This document shows, piece after piece, positions 34,530 to 47,217 of a stretch of DNA of 64,000 bases. Positions within the stretch are counted from its first letter, which is position 1, and every line of letters begins with the position of its first letter. Source of the DNA: Lepiota brunneoincarnata (Eukaryota > Basidiomycota > Agaricomycetes > Agaricales > Agaricaceae); contig JAEBUN010000049.1 in NCBI GenBank assembly GCA_023014365.1, positions 62,001-126,000 on the forward strand, given 5' to 3'. A program made the translations under genes and the position numbers. Under the pieces are notes generated by a model that did no database searches, was not told where the DNA came from, and worked only from the letters and a program-made list of their open reading frames with translations.

Positions 34530-37500
34530 TCAAAGTGAGTGAAGAGGACCAGGCTTTGCAGGGTAAGAGGAATGAAAAGCCTCTACGAGATCTATAGCAT
34601 GTTCAAGCTCGGTGGCTGGCAACCACGAGGACTCTTCTTCAGTGTCTTCGTAACCTAACCAGATGACTTTATAGAGGAGCTTGCACGCGCGGCGCCGATC
34701 GATCTTAGAGTCGACGATGCGGGCAATCTCGTATTCTGGTTCACCGTCAATGGAAACCGGCGCGGGCGGCGGATCCGATCGGGCGGGTATGGTGTTAGGT
34801 GTGGCTGGTTCGAGCATGGAAACATGGAAGACTGGGTGTACTCCACGCATGGAGTCGGGAAGTCGGAGTGTAAGGGAGTGAGTACCTGCTTGTGCAATGA
34901 TCTCATAAGGCCCAAGGTACTTTTCGGAGAGTTTTTTGGAGGGACGGGTGGTGCGGAAGAATTGGGCTTTCACGAATACCTTTTGTCCAACCTTGAAGTC
35001 CGGGGCGGGGAGTCGGCGGGCGTCGGCGGAGGTCTGATAACGTTGCTGGGCTAGCGCTATTTCGGACTTCAGGGTGGTATGTAGGTCGTCGAGATCAACA
35101 GCAAAATGGCGGGCCCGGGCGGAGGCAAGATCGCGTTCAGGATGAACTGTGATGTTCGGATGGTATCCTTTATTAGCGAAGAATGGGGAGATACCGGTGG
35201 TGGCACTAGGAGCTGTTGTTGTAAGCAAACTCAGCTAGGGGTAGTAATTCGGACCAATTGTCCTGTTGGTAGTTACAATAGACCCGAAGGTATTGTTCGA
35301 GGGTCTGGTTGGTGCGTTCCGTTTGTCCGTCGCCTTCTGGATGGTAGCCCGAGGTGAAATGTAGCTTCATGTCAAGGGCTTGTCCCAATGAGCGGAAGAA
35401 GTGGGAGACGAATTCGGAGCCGCGGTCGGAGGTAACATGTTCGGGTACGCCGTGCTTGGAGAAGACGTGGAGGACGAATAGGCGGGCGAGGTTGGAGGAG
35501 GTGACGGTATCATAAGTCGGGATGAAGAGGGATTGCTTGGTGAGTCTGTCAACGATTACCAGGATGGCGTCATAGCCGGAGGAGGCGGGAAGTTTTTCGA
35601 TGAAGTCCATGGAGATTGAATTCCAAGGGCGTTCGGGGATGGGGAGTTGCTTAAGGAGACCTGTAGGGGCGATGGCGCTGGGGTTTAGACCTCATACAGG
35701 TGACGCAAGACTTACAGAAATCCTTGACTGAAGGTGCGGACGCTAGGCCAGGTGTATTCGCGCCGGATGAGTTCCAGCGTTTTATTCTGACCGAAGTGGC
35801 CGGCTAGGACGTGATCATGCTTGTACTGGAGGACCCGAAGTCGGAGATTGTCGGTGTCAGGGACGTAGATTCTGTCGTCTAAGAGGAGGAAACCTTTATC
35901 ATTAACTGACCAACGGCCTTCTGGGCTGGCAAGATGGGCGGAAGCGGTCGGATCCGCTGGTAGGGCGGCGAGAATATCGCGGTGTAGCTGATCGAGGTCC
36001 ATGACTACAGCTGCGCGAAGGGAAGGGGCGTAAAGAGTGGTGGCACGGATGGAGGCCACAAGCTGTTCGTGAGTGAACACAGGCCGGAAGTTGTGCGGGT
36101 TGACTGATGCATAGTCGCTATTCCCCCCATTAGGGTAGACGTCCCATCGTCTAGTTAGGGCATCAGGCTTGGTGCCGAGGCGGCCGGGTCGGAAACGGAT
36201 GACGAGGTGGAATTGGGATAGGAACTCGGACCAACGAGCTTGGCGGCGAGTCAGGATCTTGGTGGTGCAGAAGTATTCGAGGTTTTTGTGGTCAGTGACC
36301 ACATCAATAGCAAGGGGGGCACCTTCGAGATAGTGCCGCCAGATGCGAAAGGCTTCGAATATCGCCAGGAGTTCCTTGTCGTGAGTGTCATAGTTGAGTT
36401 TGGCCGTGTTAAAGGTGCGGGAATGGAATGCAACGGGATGGACCTCCCCATCGTCGGTGACGACAGAGAGGATTGCCGCAAGGGCGTAGTTGGAGGCGTC
36501 GGTCTCGACAATGATCTGAGCGTCGGGGACCCAAGGAGTGAGGACGGGGGCGGAGATAAATGCTTCCTTCAGGGAGTTAAAGGCCTCGCGACAATCATCA
36601 GTAAAATTCCACTTCACGTCTTTGCGGGTGAGGCGAGTGAGCGGAACGACGATGTCGGAGTATCCGTGAATGAAGCGACGGTAGAAATTGGCGAAGCCTA
36701 GGAAGGACTGGATGTCCTTGACTTTCTTAGGCTCAGGCCACTCCTGGATGGTCTTGACCTTAGATTGGTCCATTCGGAGGCCGTCGGGGGAGAGAATGTA
36801 GCCGAGATATTCCACTGTGTCAGAGTGGAACTGGCATTTGTCAGGGCGGGCGTATAGACCGTGTTGGCGGAGCCGCTTGAGGACCTCCTTGACTTGGTCA
36901 CGATGGATACTATGGTTGTCGGAGTATATCAGAATGTCGTCAAGGTAGATAGTAACGCAGACGTCGAGCATGTCCTTGAATATATCGTTCATGAACCGCT
37001 GGAAGGTGGCGGGGGCATTGGTGAGGCCGAAAGGCATAACCATCCATTCGAAGGAGCCGTAGCGGGTCCGAAAGGCGGTCTTCCATTCGTCGCCGTCAGC
37101 AACGCGGACAAGATGGTAGGCGTGGCGGAGGTCGATCTTGGTATATACGCGAGCTTTGCGAGGGGAGTCTAAGAGGTCGGAGATGAGCGGAAGGGGATAG
37201 CGGTCCTTCTTGGTGATACGGTTGAGACCTCTAAAATCAACGCATAAGCGGAGGGAGCCGTCCTTTTTCTTGACGAAGAGGACCGGGGCTCCATGAGGGG
37301 AAGTGGAGGGGCGGATGAAACCAATAGATAAATGTTCGTCAATAAAATCACGTAGAGCTCCAAGCTCCGATTGTGAAAGGGAGTAAATGGTACCGACCGG
37401 AGGCTGACCGCCATCCTCTAGGTTAATCTGGAGGTCGTAAGGGCGGTGTGGAGCAAGTGTGTCAGCACGCGATTTACTGAAAACGTCAGCGAACTCGTGG

Positions 37501-38332
37501 TATTCCTCGGGGATAGACGAGAGGTCAGGCGGTTCCTCGGAGACAGAAGAGGACGCGGCCGATGCGGAGGCGGCGGAAAGATTGATTCGGAATTGTTGGG
37601 AGCCAGGGAGCTTGGCAGCGCGGATAAAGGCAGGAGCGTTTATCAAGGAGATGTGCGGTTTCGCAAGGGGGACAGATTGGGACGAGGTCCCGGACAGGGG
37701 TGGTGAACCTAGGTCAGGAGAGTCAGGGGCGGCCATAGGCGGAGCCGATGCGGGTGCGACGCAGGTAGAGACGGAAGCAGGATTCTCGAGTAGGGATGGC
37801 CAGAAAGTAATACTGCCCAAAGCCCAGTCAATCAACGGATTGTAGCGGGTGAGCCAGTTGTGTCCTAAGACCACAGAACAGGAAGAGTCGAGCCGGGTGA
37901 CATAAGTGTCCAAAATGATAGATTCACCGGAGGGGAAAGATACAGGCAGTTGCGCAAGCTCCGTAATGTAGGCATTTGAGGTCCCATCAAATAACCGAAG
38001 TTCAATAGCCGGAATGGACGAGGTTGGAATACTATGAGAACGAACAAAAGATGAGTCCACAAAACAGTGAGTAGAACCACTATCAACAAGGGCTTTGAAA
38101 GGAGAAAGAGAAGAGAAATCAGAACTAACTACATTGTCCGTTGTAGAAATCGGGTCCGAAGCAGAGAGTACGGAAGCGGAGACAGAAGATACAGAAGTAA
38201 TTAAAGGAGAAGTTAATGTGATATGAAAGGAGTTCGGGTCGGAAAGAGCGGACGCATTGAGACGGAAACTCTCTGGAGCACAGCAGAGTTCAATGCGATC
38301 CTCAGTCTGTGCAGAGGCCTGAGGACCGCCGA
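34530..38332 (-). pseudogene. pol: E2 Pol (protease, RT, RNase H, integrase, chromodomain) with three frameshifts
   Basis: Protease ALVDSGSTHCFVD lies near 38080. RT has FVKKKDGSLRLCVDF and the catalytic YLDDILIYSD; RNase H and the zinc-binding CKSCVTC follow. Integrase keeps all acidic residues ([23 protein letters not shown]). The C-terminus is a chromodomain (YEIARIVDSK...YKVIWLGYEDTEEESSW), which would tether integration to modified histones. Single-base frame changes occur near 35720, 35660 and 35215. Catalytic residues are otherwise intact, as expected for a young copy. Confidence 0.9.
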
Positions 38333-39733
38333 CTATTTTTCCGAGCTCGGGAGAGCCGGCGCGTCTGTCTCGGGGAGCTGAGCCTGTCGGCCTTTAGCCT
38401 TGGCATCAGGGAATTTTTTCTTGTCGCAGTTAGCAGCCCTGTGATTGGGATCTGCGCAGACAAGGCAGAGGTTATTGTCGAAACGTCGTTGATGTTCCTC
38501 GGGGGTTAATTTACCGTCCTTACCAAGTTTACTAGTAAGGTCGGATTTGGGCGGGGCCGATTTCTGACCGGCGGACGGGTTGGGCGGATTGCCCTTGAGG
38601 CTGGTGTTGGGCGTGCTGCCTCTGTTATTATTGGCAGGCTTGGCGGCAGGTTGCGGGTTGGTCGAGGTGGAAGGGGATGGGTTACCTCCAGGTTTCCTAG
38701 AGGCGGTCGGGTCCGAAACGGATTTGGCGCGGGCCTTCTCGCGTTGGCGTTCCCAGTAGCGAGCGTCGATCTTCATCGCTGCTGCTCGCATTTCGATGAA
38801 GGTGTCGGGCTTGCCGTCGGGCCGATTGGACAGAATGTCCTGGATGCGGTCGGGGAGGCCTTTGTAGTAGCGGTGACAGAATACTTCGTCACCCCAGCGG
38901 AGTTGGCCAGCTAGACGGAGGAAATCGACGTTGTAGACGGCGATCTTCTCGTCGTAGCGCATTCAGAGGGAGTCGAGCTGCTCAGCAGCTTCTCCGGTCG
39001 GATCCGCAGGACCGAAATTGGTCTGCAGTTCCAGGGTGAACTGGTCCCAGTCCTCGATCCAGTCGTGTATTATTCCATGGTTGTCGGCCTCGTCGAGGCC
39101 GATTTCGAAGTGTTGCTGTGCCACGCCTGTGAGGTATGTCAACGCGAAGTTGACCTTGGTGGCGGGGATAGCGAACTGGGCCGGGTTAGTACGGAAATAG
39201 AGCCGACATTGGAAGAGGAAGGGTTTGAGTTTGGCGGGGTCGGAACCTGTAAAGATGTCAGGTTCGCGAGCTTTGGTACGGGGAGATCGAGGAGGCTGTG
39301 GGGCTTGAGAGTTCCTACGGCCGTCCATTTGGTCGGCTATGTGTTGGAAAACTCGGAGTATGAGTCTATCATGGTCGTCTCGGGTGTTGCCAGGTGGGAT
39401 GTTGTTGTTGTTGTCGCCGTTGTCTGATGGTTCGTCGTCGCCCGGGGGCCCGTCCCCATTGTCAGGGTAGTCGTCGGGATCACCAGGGTCGCTGGGATCA
39501 GGATTGGGGTCGGGGCCATCGTCGGGGCCGTCGGGAGTCCGGAATACTGAAGGTTGTATATCTTCAGAGAAACGGTCTGGGGTCGAGGGTGCGATCGATT
39601 GTTGGTGAGAGCGAGAAGCCCTCGGGGAGTCGGGTTGCAGTTCCTCGGAAGGAGGTTGTCGAGTGATGCGTTTGCTACGGCGAGCGGCTGGAGTTACCAG
39701 AGTGCGAGTACGGGTAACTGTTCGAGAGACCAT
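38333..39733 (-). pseudogene. gag: E2 Gag with one in-frame stop
   Basis: ATG at 39733. Residues 1-60 are basic and Ser-rich, followed by an Asp/Pro/Asn-rich linker (about 75-115), a Gag core (about 140-330) and the zinc knuckle CLVCADPNHRAANC near the C-terminus. TGA at 38963-38965 fits a CGA codon changed by one C-to-T step; without it the frame would run about 466 residues. Pol continues in the -1 frame after the A-run beside the gag stop (TCGGAAAAATAG), which suggests -1 ribosomal frameshifting. Confidence 0.85.
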
Positions 39734-39773
39734 GGTTAGAAAAATTCAGAGTGTGGTGGACAGGAGGAGTTTG

Positions 39774-39784
39774 AGTCTGATAAT
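39774..39784 (-). promoter_or_regulatory. Self-priming primer-binding site of E2
   Basis: Plus AGTCTGATAAT, two bases inside the 5' LTR, is the exact inverse of ATTATCAGACT at 40054-40064 in the LTR (and 32842-32852 in the other LTR), about 30 bp downstream of the TATA box. This is the third gypsy family in the window with the arrangement. Confidence 0.75.
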
Positions 39785-39786
39785 AC

Positions 39787-40449
39787 TGTTAGAGCCGGTG
39801 CGGGTCGGGACCGAAGCGGAGGGTCGGGGTGGTATCCTTGGTATAAGGTAACCGGGGGACAGGGCGAAGTCAGTACGTAGACTTCGGGACCGAGGCGGAG
39901 TACGTCGGGCGGGGGGTTGGACTTGCGGCCTCAGCTTATGTGCTGTGCCCTCCTACTGTCCTAGTCCGTATTTCAGGAAGTCGGAGCCGAAGCGGAGCGA
40001 GGCAGAAGAGAGGAGAGGATATGGAACAGGGAGCTGGTCCGCTGCTCGATTCGATTATCAGACTGAGGAGTACAAGCCAAGTGCCTACGGTATATATACT
40101 ACTAGCTCGACGAATGATGACTCGTACTGACTACGTGCGGAGCGAAGCGGAGACCCATATGGTTACAAGCGGATTATGAATAATTTCGAATGGAATGGAG
40201 ACCGGTACGGGTATGGAGACTGGTAACGTATTCTGATTACGGATGGAGAATGGAGAACTGGACAATGGGAGCACCGAGGGTCAGGTGGTCGTGGCACATG
40301 TAGAGGTAGGTCGCGTGATCGGGGCGAAGGGTTGCGGTCGGAGCCAGTCGGGGCCAAGTCGGAGGGCATAGGGTTGTCGTGTGGAGCACACGTGGAGTCG
40401 AGAAGCCGAAGCCTAATGGTTAAGCTCTAGGTTTGGTGTGGATATGACA
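39787..40449 (-). repeat. 5' LTR of E2
   Basis: 663 bp. The minus-strand TATA (plus 40091-40098) lies about 30 bp before the self-priming match at 40054-40064. Confidence 0.95.
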
Positions 40450-43400
40450 ACTGTTTATGGAAGCAAGAACTTCCCCAAGCAATTCACATGCACAATTTTG
40501 ATGGATCGAACAATTTAAACAGAATGATCACCCACTATTCTACCTTCTGTACAATAATTGATGGTTGATTAATTCCCATCACCACTTACGTCGCAGCAAC
40601 AGGATCAAAACCAATGGTCCTGGGTTTCCCATGGCTTAACAAAGTCAACCCGAAGATTGATTGGAAATGCCGTATGTTCCAATGGAGAAAAGAGAAGAAG
40701 CGCAACCACCACCCCAAGTACTTGATGTACAACAACCGTCCAATCGATATCACTACTCTAGCAATGGACTGACTAAACATATTCAACCCCAAAGGAAAGT
40801 TTTCTTATACTCCACATGAACCGATCTATGAACCTCTCCTCGATGAGGACTACGAAGAGTTCTCTCTAGAATCTGAGATGCATCAGATCATTAGTACGCC
40901 CACTGAACTCGCTCATGTTGAGCTTGAGATCAACCAAACTAGCCAGGCTACAGAACTTGCGATTAAACACAGAGACAAAAAGATTGATGACCCTGCCATT
41001 AAAGTTCCCCACCAATTCCACCGATGGTTGAGTTGTTTCAGCAAGAAAGCTGCCAAACAATTTCCTCCCCAACAATCCTACAACCACGCTATCAAATTGA
41101 AGCCTGAATTCAAACCCGTTGCAATGAAAGCTTACAAGCTTTCCCCAAACCAAGATAACTCTTTGAAAGAGTTTATTTCTGAAAACCTCTGTAAAGGTTA
41201 CATCTGTCTGTCAAAATCCCCGATGGCATCCCTGTTCTTCTTTGTCGACAAAAAGGATGGCTCACTCCACCCCTGTCAGGATTACCGCTATGTCAATAAA
41301 CATACGGTCAAGAACGCATACCAAATCCTGATGGTTACCGAGATTATGGATAAGCTCAAAGGAGCCTGTATATTTTCCAAACTTGATGTCCATGCCGGAT
41401 ACAACAACATTTGCATCAAGAAAGGAGATGAATGGAAAGGTGCATTCAACACCCCGCTTGGACTATTCGAACTGACCATCATGTTCTTTGGAATGTGCAA
41501 CTCCCCCACAACTTTCCAGGTATTTATGGATGATATCTTAGCATCCCTGATCCGCAAAGGAGGAATCGTCGTTTACATGGATGACATACTCATATTCACT
41601 TGCGACCAGGAAGAACACGACTGCATTATGGAAGAAGTTCTCAAGTGTTTGACCTTGAACGACATCTATCTCAAAACCAAGAAATGGGAATTCTACCACA
41701 ACCGTATGGAATACCTTGGCATGATCATCACACCTGATAAAATTGAAATGGACCCCATCAAACTAGCCGGAATTGCCCAATAGCCCATACCGAAATGTAC
41801 CAAAGACATCCAAAAATTTATAGGATTCTGCAACTTCTACCGGAAATTTATCCACAGCTATTCCACTATCACCTGACCCCTTAATGCCCTTATGTCGACC
41901 AAACGACTATTCGAGTGGACCGATGAATGCCACAACTCATTCGATGCTTTGAAACTTCAGTTCTCAAAGCAACCTGTGCTTACAATGCCTGATCAATCAA
42001 AACCATTTGAAATTGAATGTGACACTTCAAAATACGCTACCAGAGCCGTACTTTATCAAACTGACATTAATAATCAATGCCACCCTGTGGCTTTCCTATT
42101 GAAAACCCTTACGCCCGCCGAATGAAATTACGATATTCATGACCATGAGTTACTTGCCATCATCCATGCCCTTGGTGAATGGCATCATTATCTGGAAGGA
42201 GGACCCTTCCCCGTGAAAGTTTGTACCAATCATCAGAATCTTACTTACTGGAAGAAACCGCAGGACATAAACCGATGCCAGGCCCACTGGCATCAATTCC
42301 TCTCCTGCTTTAATCTCCAGATCAAGCATGTACCTGGTACAAAAATACCCACCACTGATGCTCTTTCCTGACATCCTGATCATATCCCCAACAAGGATGA
42401 GGACAATAAATCTGTAATGGTATTGCCCGAATCTATATTCGTCAACACTGTCGACCAGGAAACTCATGACAATATACTTCGCCACAACAACTACAACCTG
42501 CATACCACCAAACAAATCACTGCCCTCCTGACCGCCCCATATGTTCCAACGGATTCCTGATACTCCGTAACCCGAACCCCGAAAGGCCTAATTGTTACCT
42601 ATGATGGTAGAACCGTCCCACCGGAAAACCTCAAACTCCACCAACATATCATATGGAAATATCATAATTCCCCCACCGCAGGTCACCCCAGCATCAATAC
42701 GACCCTTCATGCATTGGAGCATGATTTTTACTGGCCTGGTATGGCCAGTTTCACATGTGATTATGTCAAAGGATGTGCCGACTGTCAACAGTTTAAAATT
42801 AACCGACACCCTGCCAAGCCTGCTTTTACCCCTATTCCAGCACCCAAGTCGAACCACCCACTTGCCCAGATCACAATGGATCTCATCACCGACCTCCCTC
42901 CCTCTGCAGGTTTTGACTCAATTCTGTCCATTGTGGACCATGGACTCTTGAAGGGGGTAATTCTTACCACTACCAACAAAACCATGACCGCTGATGACAT
43001 CGCCGACATCATTCTAAATAGAGTCTACCTGCGTTACAGCCTACCTGAACATATCATATCTGACCGCGACCCATGCTTCACCACGCATTCATTCCAAAAA
43101 CTGTTAGAACAACTCAAAATAACCCCTGCAATGACCACAGCCTACCACCCCGAAGCAGATGGAGCAACCAAACGTTCTCACCAGGAGACCCAGGCATATC
43201 TTTCCATTTTCTGCTTGCATCATCCCAAAAATTGGTCACAGGCTCTCCCTCTCCTCGAGTTCGCATACAATAGCCGACCACATGCCTTACAAAAACAAAC
43301 ACCATTCGAAATTATTATGGGAATACAACCGAAAACACTTCCCATCGTTCTCCTTGAAACTGAATCTCCCACTGTCAACAACCATATGGAACTAATCAAT

Positions 43401-44037
43401 TTATACCGTCAAAATGCTAAAACCACACATGAAGCCACCATGAAACACATGGAAAACTGACACCAATCAAAGTTTACCCCATTCCACGAAAATCAAATGG
43501 TTTGGCTTGATGCCTGGAACTTAAATACCCTGTATGTCATGCACAAAATGGCCCCCAAATGTCTTGGACCATTCCGTATCCTCGACGTTTTATCCCCTGT
43601 TTCATATCAACTCAAACTCCCCAAACATTGGAAAATCCACCCCATATTCCATGCCCAACTCCTCATGCCATATACTGAAACCGAAACATATGGACCCAAC
43701 TACGTTCGACCCCCACCCCTAACAGTTGAAGGCGAACAAGTGTACAAGATTGAAGCCATACTAAACCACCGAAAATGATGAAACCGCCTCGAATACCTAG
43801 TCAAATGGCTCAGATGGCCTGAATCTGAAAATACTTGGGAACCTGAGTCTCACTTTAAATCAGTACCCGATGAAATCAGACCTGAAACTCTGGATGGAGA
43901 AGTTATCCCCAAAACAGAAGATGAAGGAGACACAGTAGCATTCCTGATGGAGTATAAGCGACTCAAAGGACTTGACCAAAATGACAAAAACATGCCTGTT
44001 ATTCGTTCTCTTAAAGCCATGAAGAAACCACAACGTT

Positions 44038-45545
44038 GAAATGCGGATTACTTTATGAGATTGAAAACGAAGTTTGTTAACAGGTTTGCTAATTCCGACT
44101 TTATAAGTTTGTGGGGGAGAGGTTGTCACAGATCTCCAGAAATATATTCAATTCTAGTGTTTCTAGGGTTTTGGTATGTTATTCTCTTAGTCTCCAACTA
44201 GACAGACAGTTGTTCTATCTGAATACAATGGGAACTTGGATGGTCATTACTATATAATATGTTAACTAATATCTTCACGATTCAATAAGTCAGGCAAAAT
44301 GCAAGCTTTCGCAATCAGTGAACCTCCGTAGACCTAGCAGACAACATGTTCTAGCGGGCCCTAGCGTACTACGTCCTTTTCTCTTGACAATACTGTAAAT
44401 TTACACTACCCAGCAAGACAGGCTTTTGACAAGCTCCTGCAGTAAGTGTCTTTAAGCTAGTAGGCCTAGCGGACGGCATTATCTAACAGGCCCTAGCGCA
44501 CTACAGCTTCTGAACAAGGCAATGAAACTTTTATACTACTCAGCGAGACAGGCTGCTAGCAAGCTCCTGCAGTAAGTATCTTTAGACTAGATAGACCTAG
44601 TGGACAGCGTTTTCAATGGGCCCTAGTGTACTATGTATGCTTCTCAATTAAACAGCTCTACAATTCAATGGTATACTTCGGAGGCAAGGCCTCTCAGAGG
44701 AACCCAAAGAAACAGAAGTTAGTGAACTTTCTACTTAAGAACAGAAGAGGCGTAGCAACTCGTATTCAGTTCTCGAGTCAAGCAGAAGGGTCTGTCAATA
44801 TCTCAATCATTTCACAGGGTCTGGTTTTAAAGAGTATAACTCTTTAAGTCTCCGGTGGTCTTATGACCGAAGAGAATCGCGTAAAATTGCTTTATATTCC
44901 TATCTTAATTGACCATACAATCAGGGGGGGAAATAGGCAAGCGGTTTCTTGCCTCCCATGTAATTTACAGACAAGTTTTTATAACAATATACAATTAACT
45001 TATGGGTATACCTGAAACAAGCCTTCAGCTTCATCATTTTATTGTCTCCTCATCATTTAGGAGCATCATTCTAGGAGTTCCGATATCAGCGACATCAATT
45101 TGCTCTCAGGGACTTGCTCCCTAGGTGCCTGGCTATTTATATCACAGCCAGCCGGGTTAGTGAGTTTCCTCGCTAACATTTATCTATTGGTTTTTTATTT
45201 TATTCTCGGACTCTCCACACCTGAGCTTTTCAACCCTAATGTTCTAAAGTCCACTTCCATAGTCTTCAGGTAGTAGACTAACACTAGAATTAATTAGCTT
45301 ATTCTATTCTTATCAATCTTCATTTTCTAGTTCATCATTTCTGATCTCTTTTTGTTTCTATGAGGGGGCATCCTTCCCTGAGTACCCTCTGGGATACCCC
45401 CATTCGATCCCTTAGGTTTCAATATCATCAGAACCGTTTCAAAGGGGACATTCTTGTCAGGGCATTCAGCTAATCCCTACATTCTTTTGTCAAGATTCAC
45501 TCCTGGACCTGTTATTATGACTAGGTACCATCCGGATGACATAGG
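44038..45545. other. Unassigned segment between E1 pol and an LTR relic
   Basis: After the E1 pol stop and a polypurine-like gtgggggagagg (44108-44124) comes about 1.4 kb of AT-rich DNA with a 131-bp tandem repeat at its start. A 73-codon frame at 44626-44847 (RNPKKQKLVNFLLKNRRG) has no family I recognise. The G/C-cluster style in AT-rich DNA recalls fungal mitochondrial spacers, but this is not proven. Confidence 0.4.
44329..44640 (+). repeat. 131-bp tandem repeat, about 2.4 copies
   Basis: Units start at about 44329, 44461 and 44592, each beginning tag-cctag-ggac and containing gggccctag or aggccctag and caagctcctgcagtaagt. The units differ at many sites, so the array is old. Confidence 0.8.
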
Positions 45546-45951
45546 TGTTGGAAGGGGACTATACCCCCTTACGCAAGGTACGTCTAGGGGTCTGTGGTTG
45601 GGTATCCGTGCTCGGCCTCTCTAGCCGATGCCCGATGCCTAAGCCCGGCCTCGGCCTTCGGCCACCCCCATCCCCGAGTCTAACCCACGTGCGACTGACG
45701 TTGTTTGTATATTGTTTGCATACATTATGTTCTAGTAGCTACGTAGTGTTTGGCTACCCGGTCTGTGCGCAGGCCTCTATGTATATAAGTAGTGTGGGTG
45801 TCGATTGTATTCGCCACCCAAATATCAACTTGGTTCCGGTGCTCTTACTTCCCCTAACAGGTGTTGCAACTTGTCCGCTTTCTAGGGCAGAGGTGAAGAA
45901 ATGGGTCTTTTTGTGCAGTCATGAGTATCTTAACTAATATCTTAGTTAACA
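45546..45951 (+). repeat. LTR of another retrotransposon family with tRNA-type PBS
   Basis: The unit runs TGTTGGAAGGGG...TTAGTTAACA and is followed at once by TGGTATCGGA (45952-45961), complementary to the 3' end of initiator tRNA-Met. It is therefore a 5' LTR with its primer site, not a solo LTR. A relic of the same LTR lies inverted at 5743-6038. No matching 3' LTR is present nearby. Confidence 0.65.
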
Positions 45952-46281
45952 TGGTATCGGATACAATGCTCAGATACATTCATACCAGAGTCATTCTTCC
46001 ATAGCCTTGTCACCCATATGTAACTTAGTTAACATCACTTTTACTTGTCTGGGTGTTCTGGTTCTGTTTCTGAGATGTCCGCCTTTACATATTTTAGATA
46101 GTATTCTAAATCTCTCACACCCAGTGTCTGACCATGGCCATATACTGATATTATTCAGTAATGGAGAGTTAGTTACTTTATTAGCTAGTGATTTCACAAA
46201 TGAAATGATTTTGCAGCGCAACAACGTTCTCGCCACCACCCCTACCATAAATAAAATTGCACTGCCCCATTCAACAGCACA

Positions 46282-47170
46282 ATGCCTTCCTCTGTCTGTT
46301 CACTCCCATCTGAATCTGCTCTTATTTCTACCCCACCTACATTAGATGGAACCACCAGGTCCTCATCCGCCCAACCCGACTCCAACCGCATCCTTTACCA
46401 ATTCCTCGTCGAAAGCGCCCTTAACACCACTGAAGACACACCACCCCCACGCTGCATACCACGACAGACCACTCCCCCCAGTCCCATTCCACCCATCACT
46501 GAAACGCCAACTGCTGTCCCTGCTCCCCCACTTGTCACTACTGTTAGCAACTATATTAACAAAGTCGACAGTGCCTCTACCCTCATCTTTTCACTTCTTA
46601 TCGCACCAATGCCAGCAGTATCAACAGAAGTTCATGATGGCTTCTTCCAACTCCGCAAAAACCTCCTCTGCCTCTGCGGCCTCGAACAAAGCATTGAAAG
46701 AGTCAAAGAGGCAAACCAAAACACATTCAACCATCTGTGGGCCGACCCCACCTTCCACTGAATCTTCACCGAGCATTGCAGCTCCACAACAGTATACAGA
46801 TTGCACCCGCAATCCCTAGTCCAATTCAGCCTATGCCAACCAATAGACCAGCCCAATGAATCCCCATTCACTCTACCCACCGACGAGTTTGACCTGAACA
46901 ACCTCCAAGCCCTGTTACCCCACCTGTTGTCATACCCCCTGCCTTAGCACCACCACCCCAAACTTGATGACAAACAGTGGACAAGTTCACCCAACGAATG
47001 GAAGCCTGTCAACCGCAGGAAACCCACCCCCTACCCCAAAGACCTCCTCAACATCGTACCACCCCCACCGTCACACCCCAAACTGTGACAACCTGCTCGT
47101 ATGATGTTGGAAGAAATTGCTGTTTCGAGTGCCACCAAATTGGCCACTGGGCACACAGCTGCCCCTGATA
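46282..47170 (+). pseudogene. Gag-like remnant with zinc knuckle
   Basis: From ATG 46282 a Ser/Pro/Thr-rich frame runs to a stop at about 46761, and sequence in a shifted frame leads to the knuckle CFECHQIGHWAHSC near 47127-47168. It begins 330 bp after the PBS at 45952, so it is probably the gag of that element, and it is cut off just before E1's polypurine tract and 3' LTR. How a foreign 5' end came to sit between E1 pol and the E1 3' LTR is not resolved. Confidence 0.55.
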
Positions 47171-47217
47171 TACCTGTCATCACTGCAAAACAGAGTTTGA
47201 AGATTAAAAGGGGGTAA

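Larger units (their letters stand above)
32575..40449 (-). mobile_element. Ty3/gypsy chromovirus E2 (young) with an extra antisense gene
   Basis: The element is 7875 bp with 663-bp LTRs (32575-33237 and 39787-40449) that differ at only about 7 sites, all transitions, and the 5-bp duplication actgt (32570-32574 and 40450-40454). Minus-strand order is PBS, gag, pol (protease, RT, RNase H, integrase, chromodomain). Between the pol end (34530) and the polypurine tract beside the 3' LTR (33238-33252), a 1.1-kb three-exon gene lies on the opposite strand. Gag has one stop and pol has three small frameshifts, so this copy is recently disabled. Confidence 0.95.
32366..44037 (+). pseudogene. pol: gypsy E1 Pol, interrupted by E2 and by stops
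   Basis: Protease TLLDSRAQGNFIS (DSG changed to DSR) ends at the E2 insertion (32575) and resumes at 40450. RT at 40878-41783 has FFFVDKKDGS and YMDDILIF. RNase H, zinc-binding HH-CC (CADCQQFK), integrase (42714-43460) and a chromodomain-like end (EYLVKWLRWP) follow. Integrase has TMDLI and SDRDPCF, but the catalytic Glu of DGQTER is Lys (DGATKR). Many stops are TGA at former CGA codons. The copy is dead. Confidence 0.88.

Noticed and set aside
44126..45545. Possible mitochondrial DNA insertion (NUMT)
   Set aside because: AT-rich with GC clusters, but no mitochondrial gene, rRNA or tRNA could be recognised, so it is kept only as a note in the feature.
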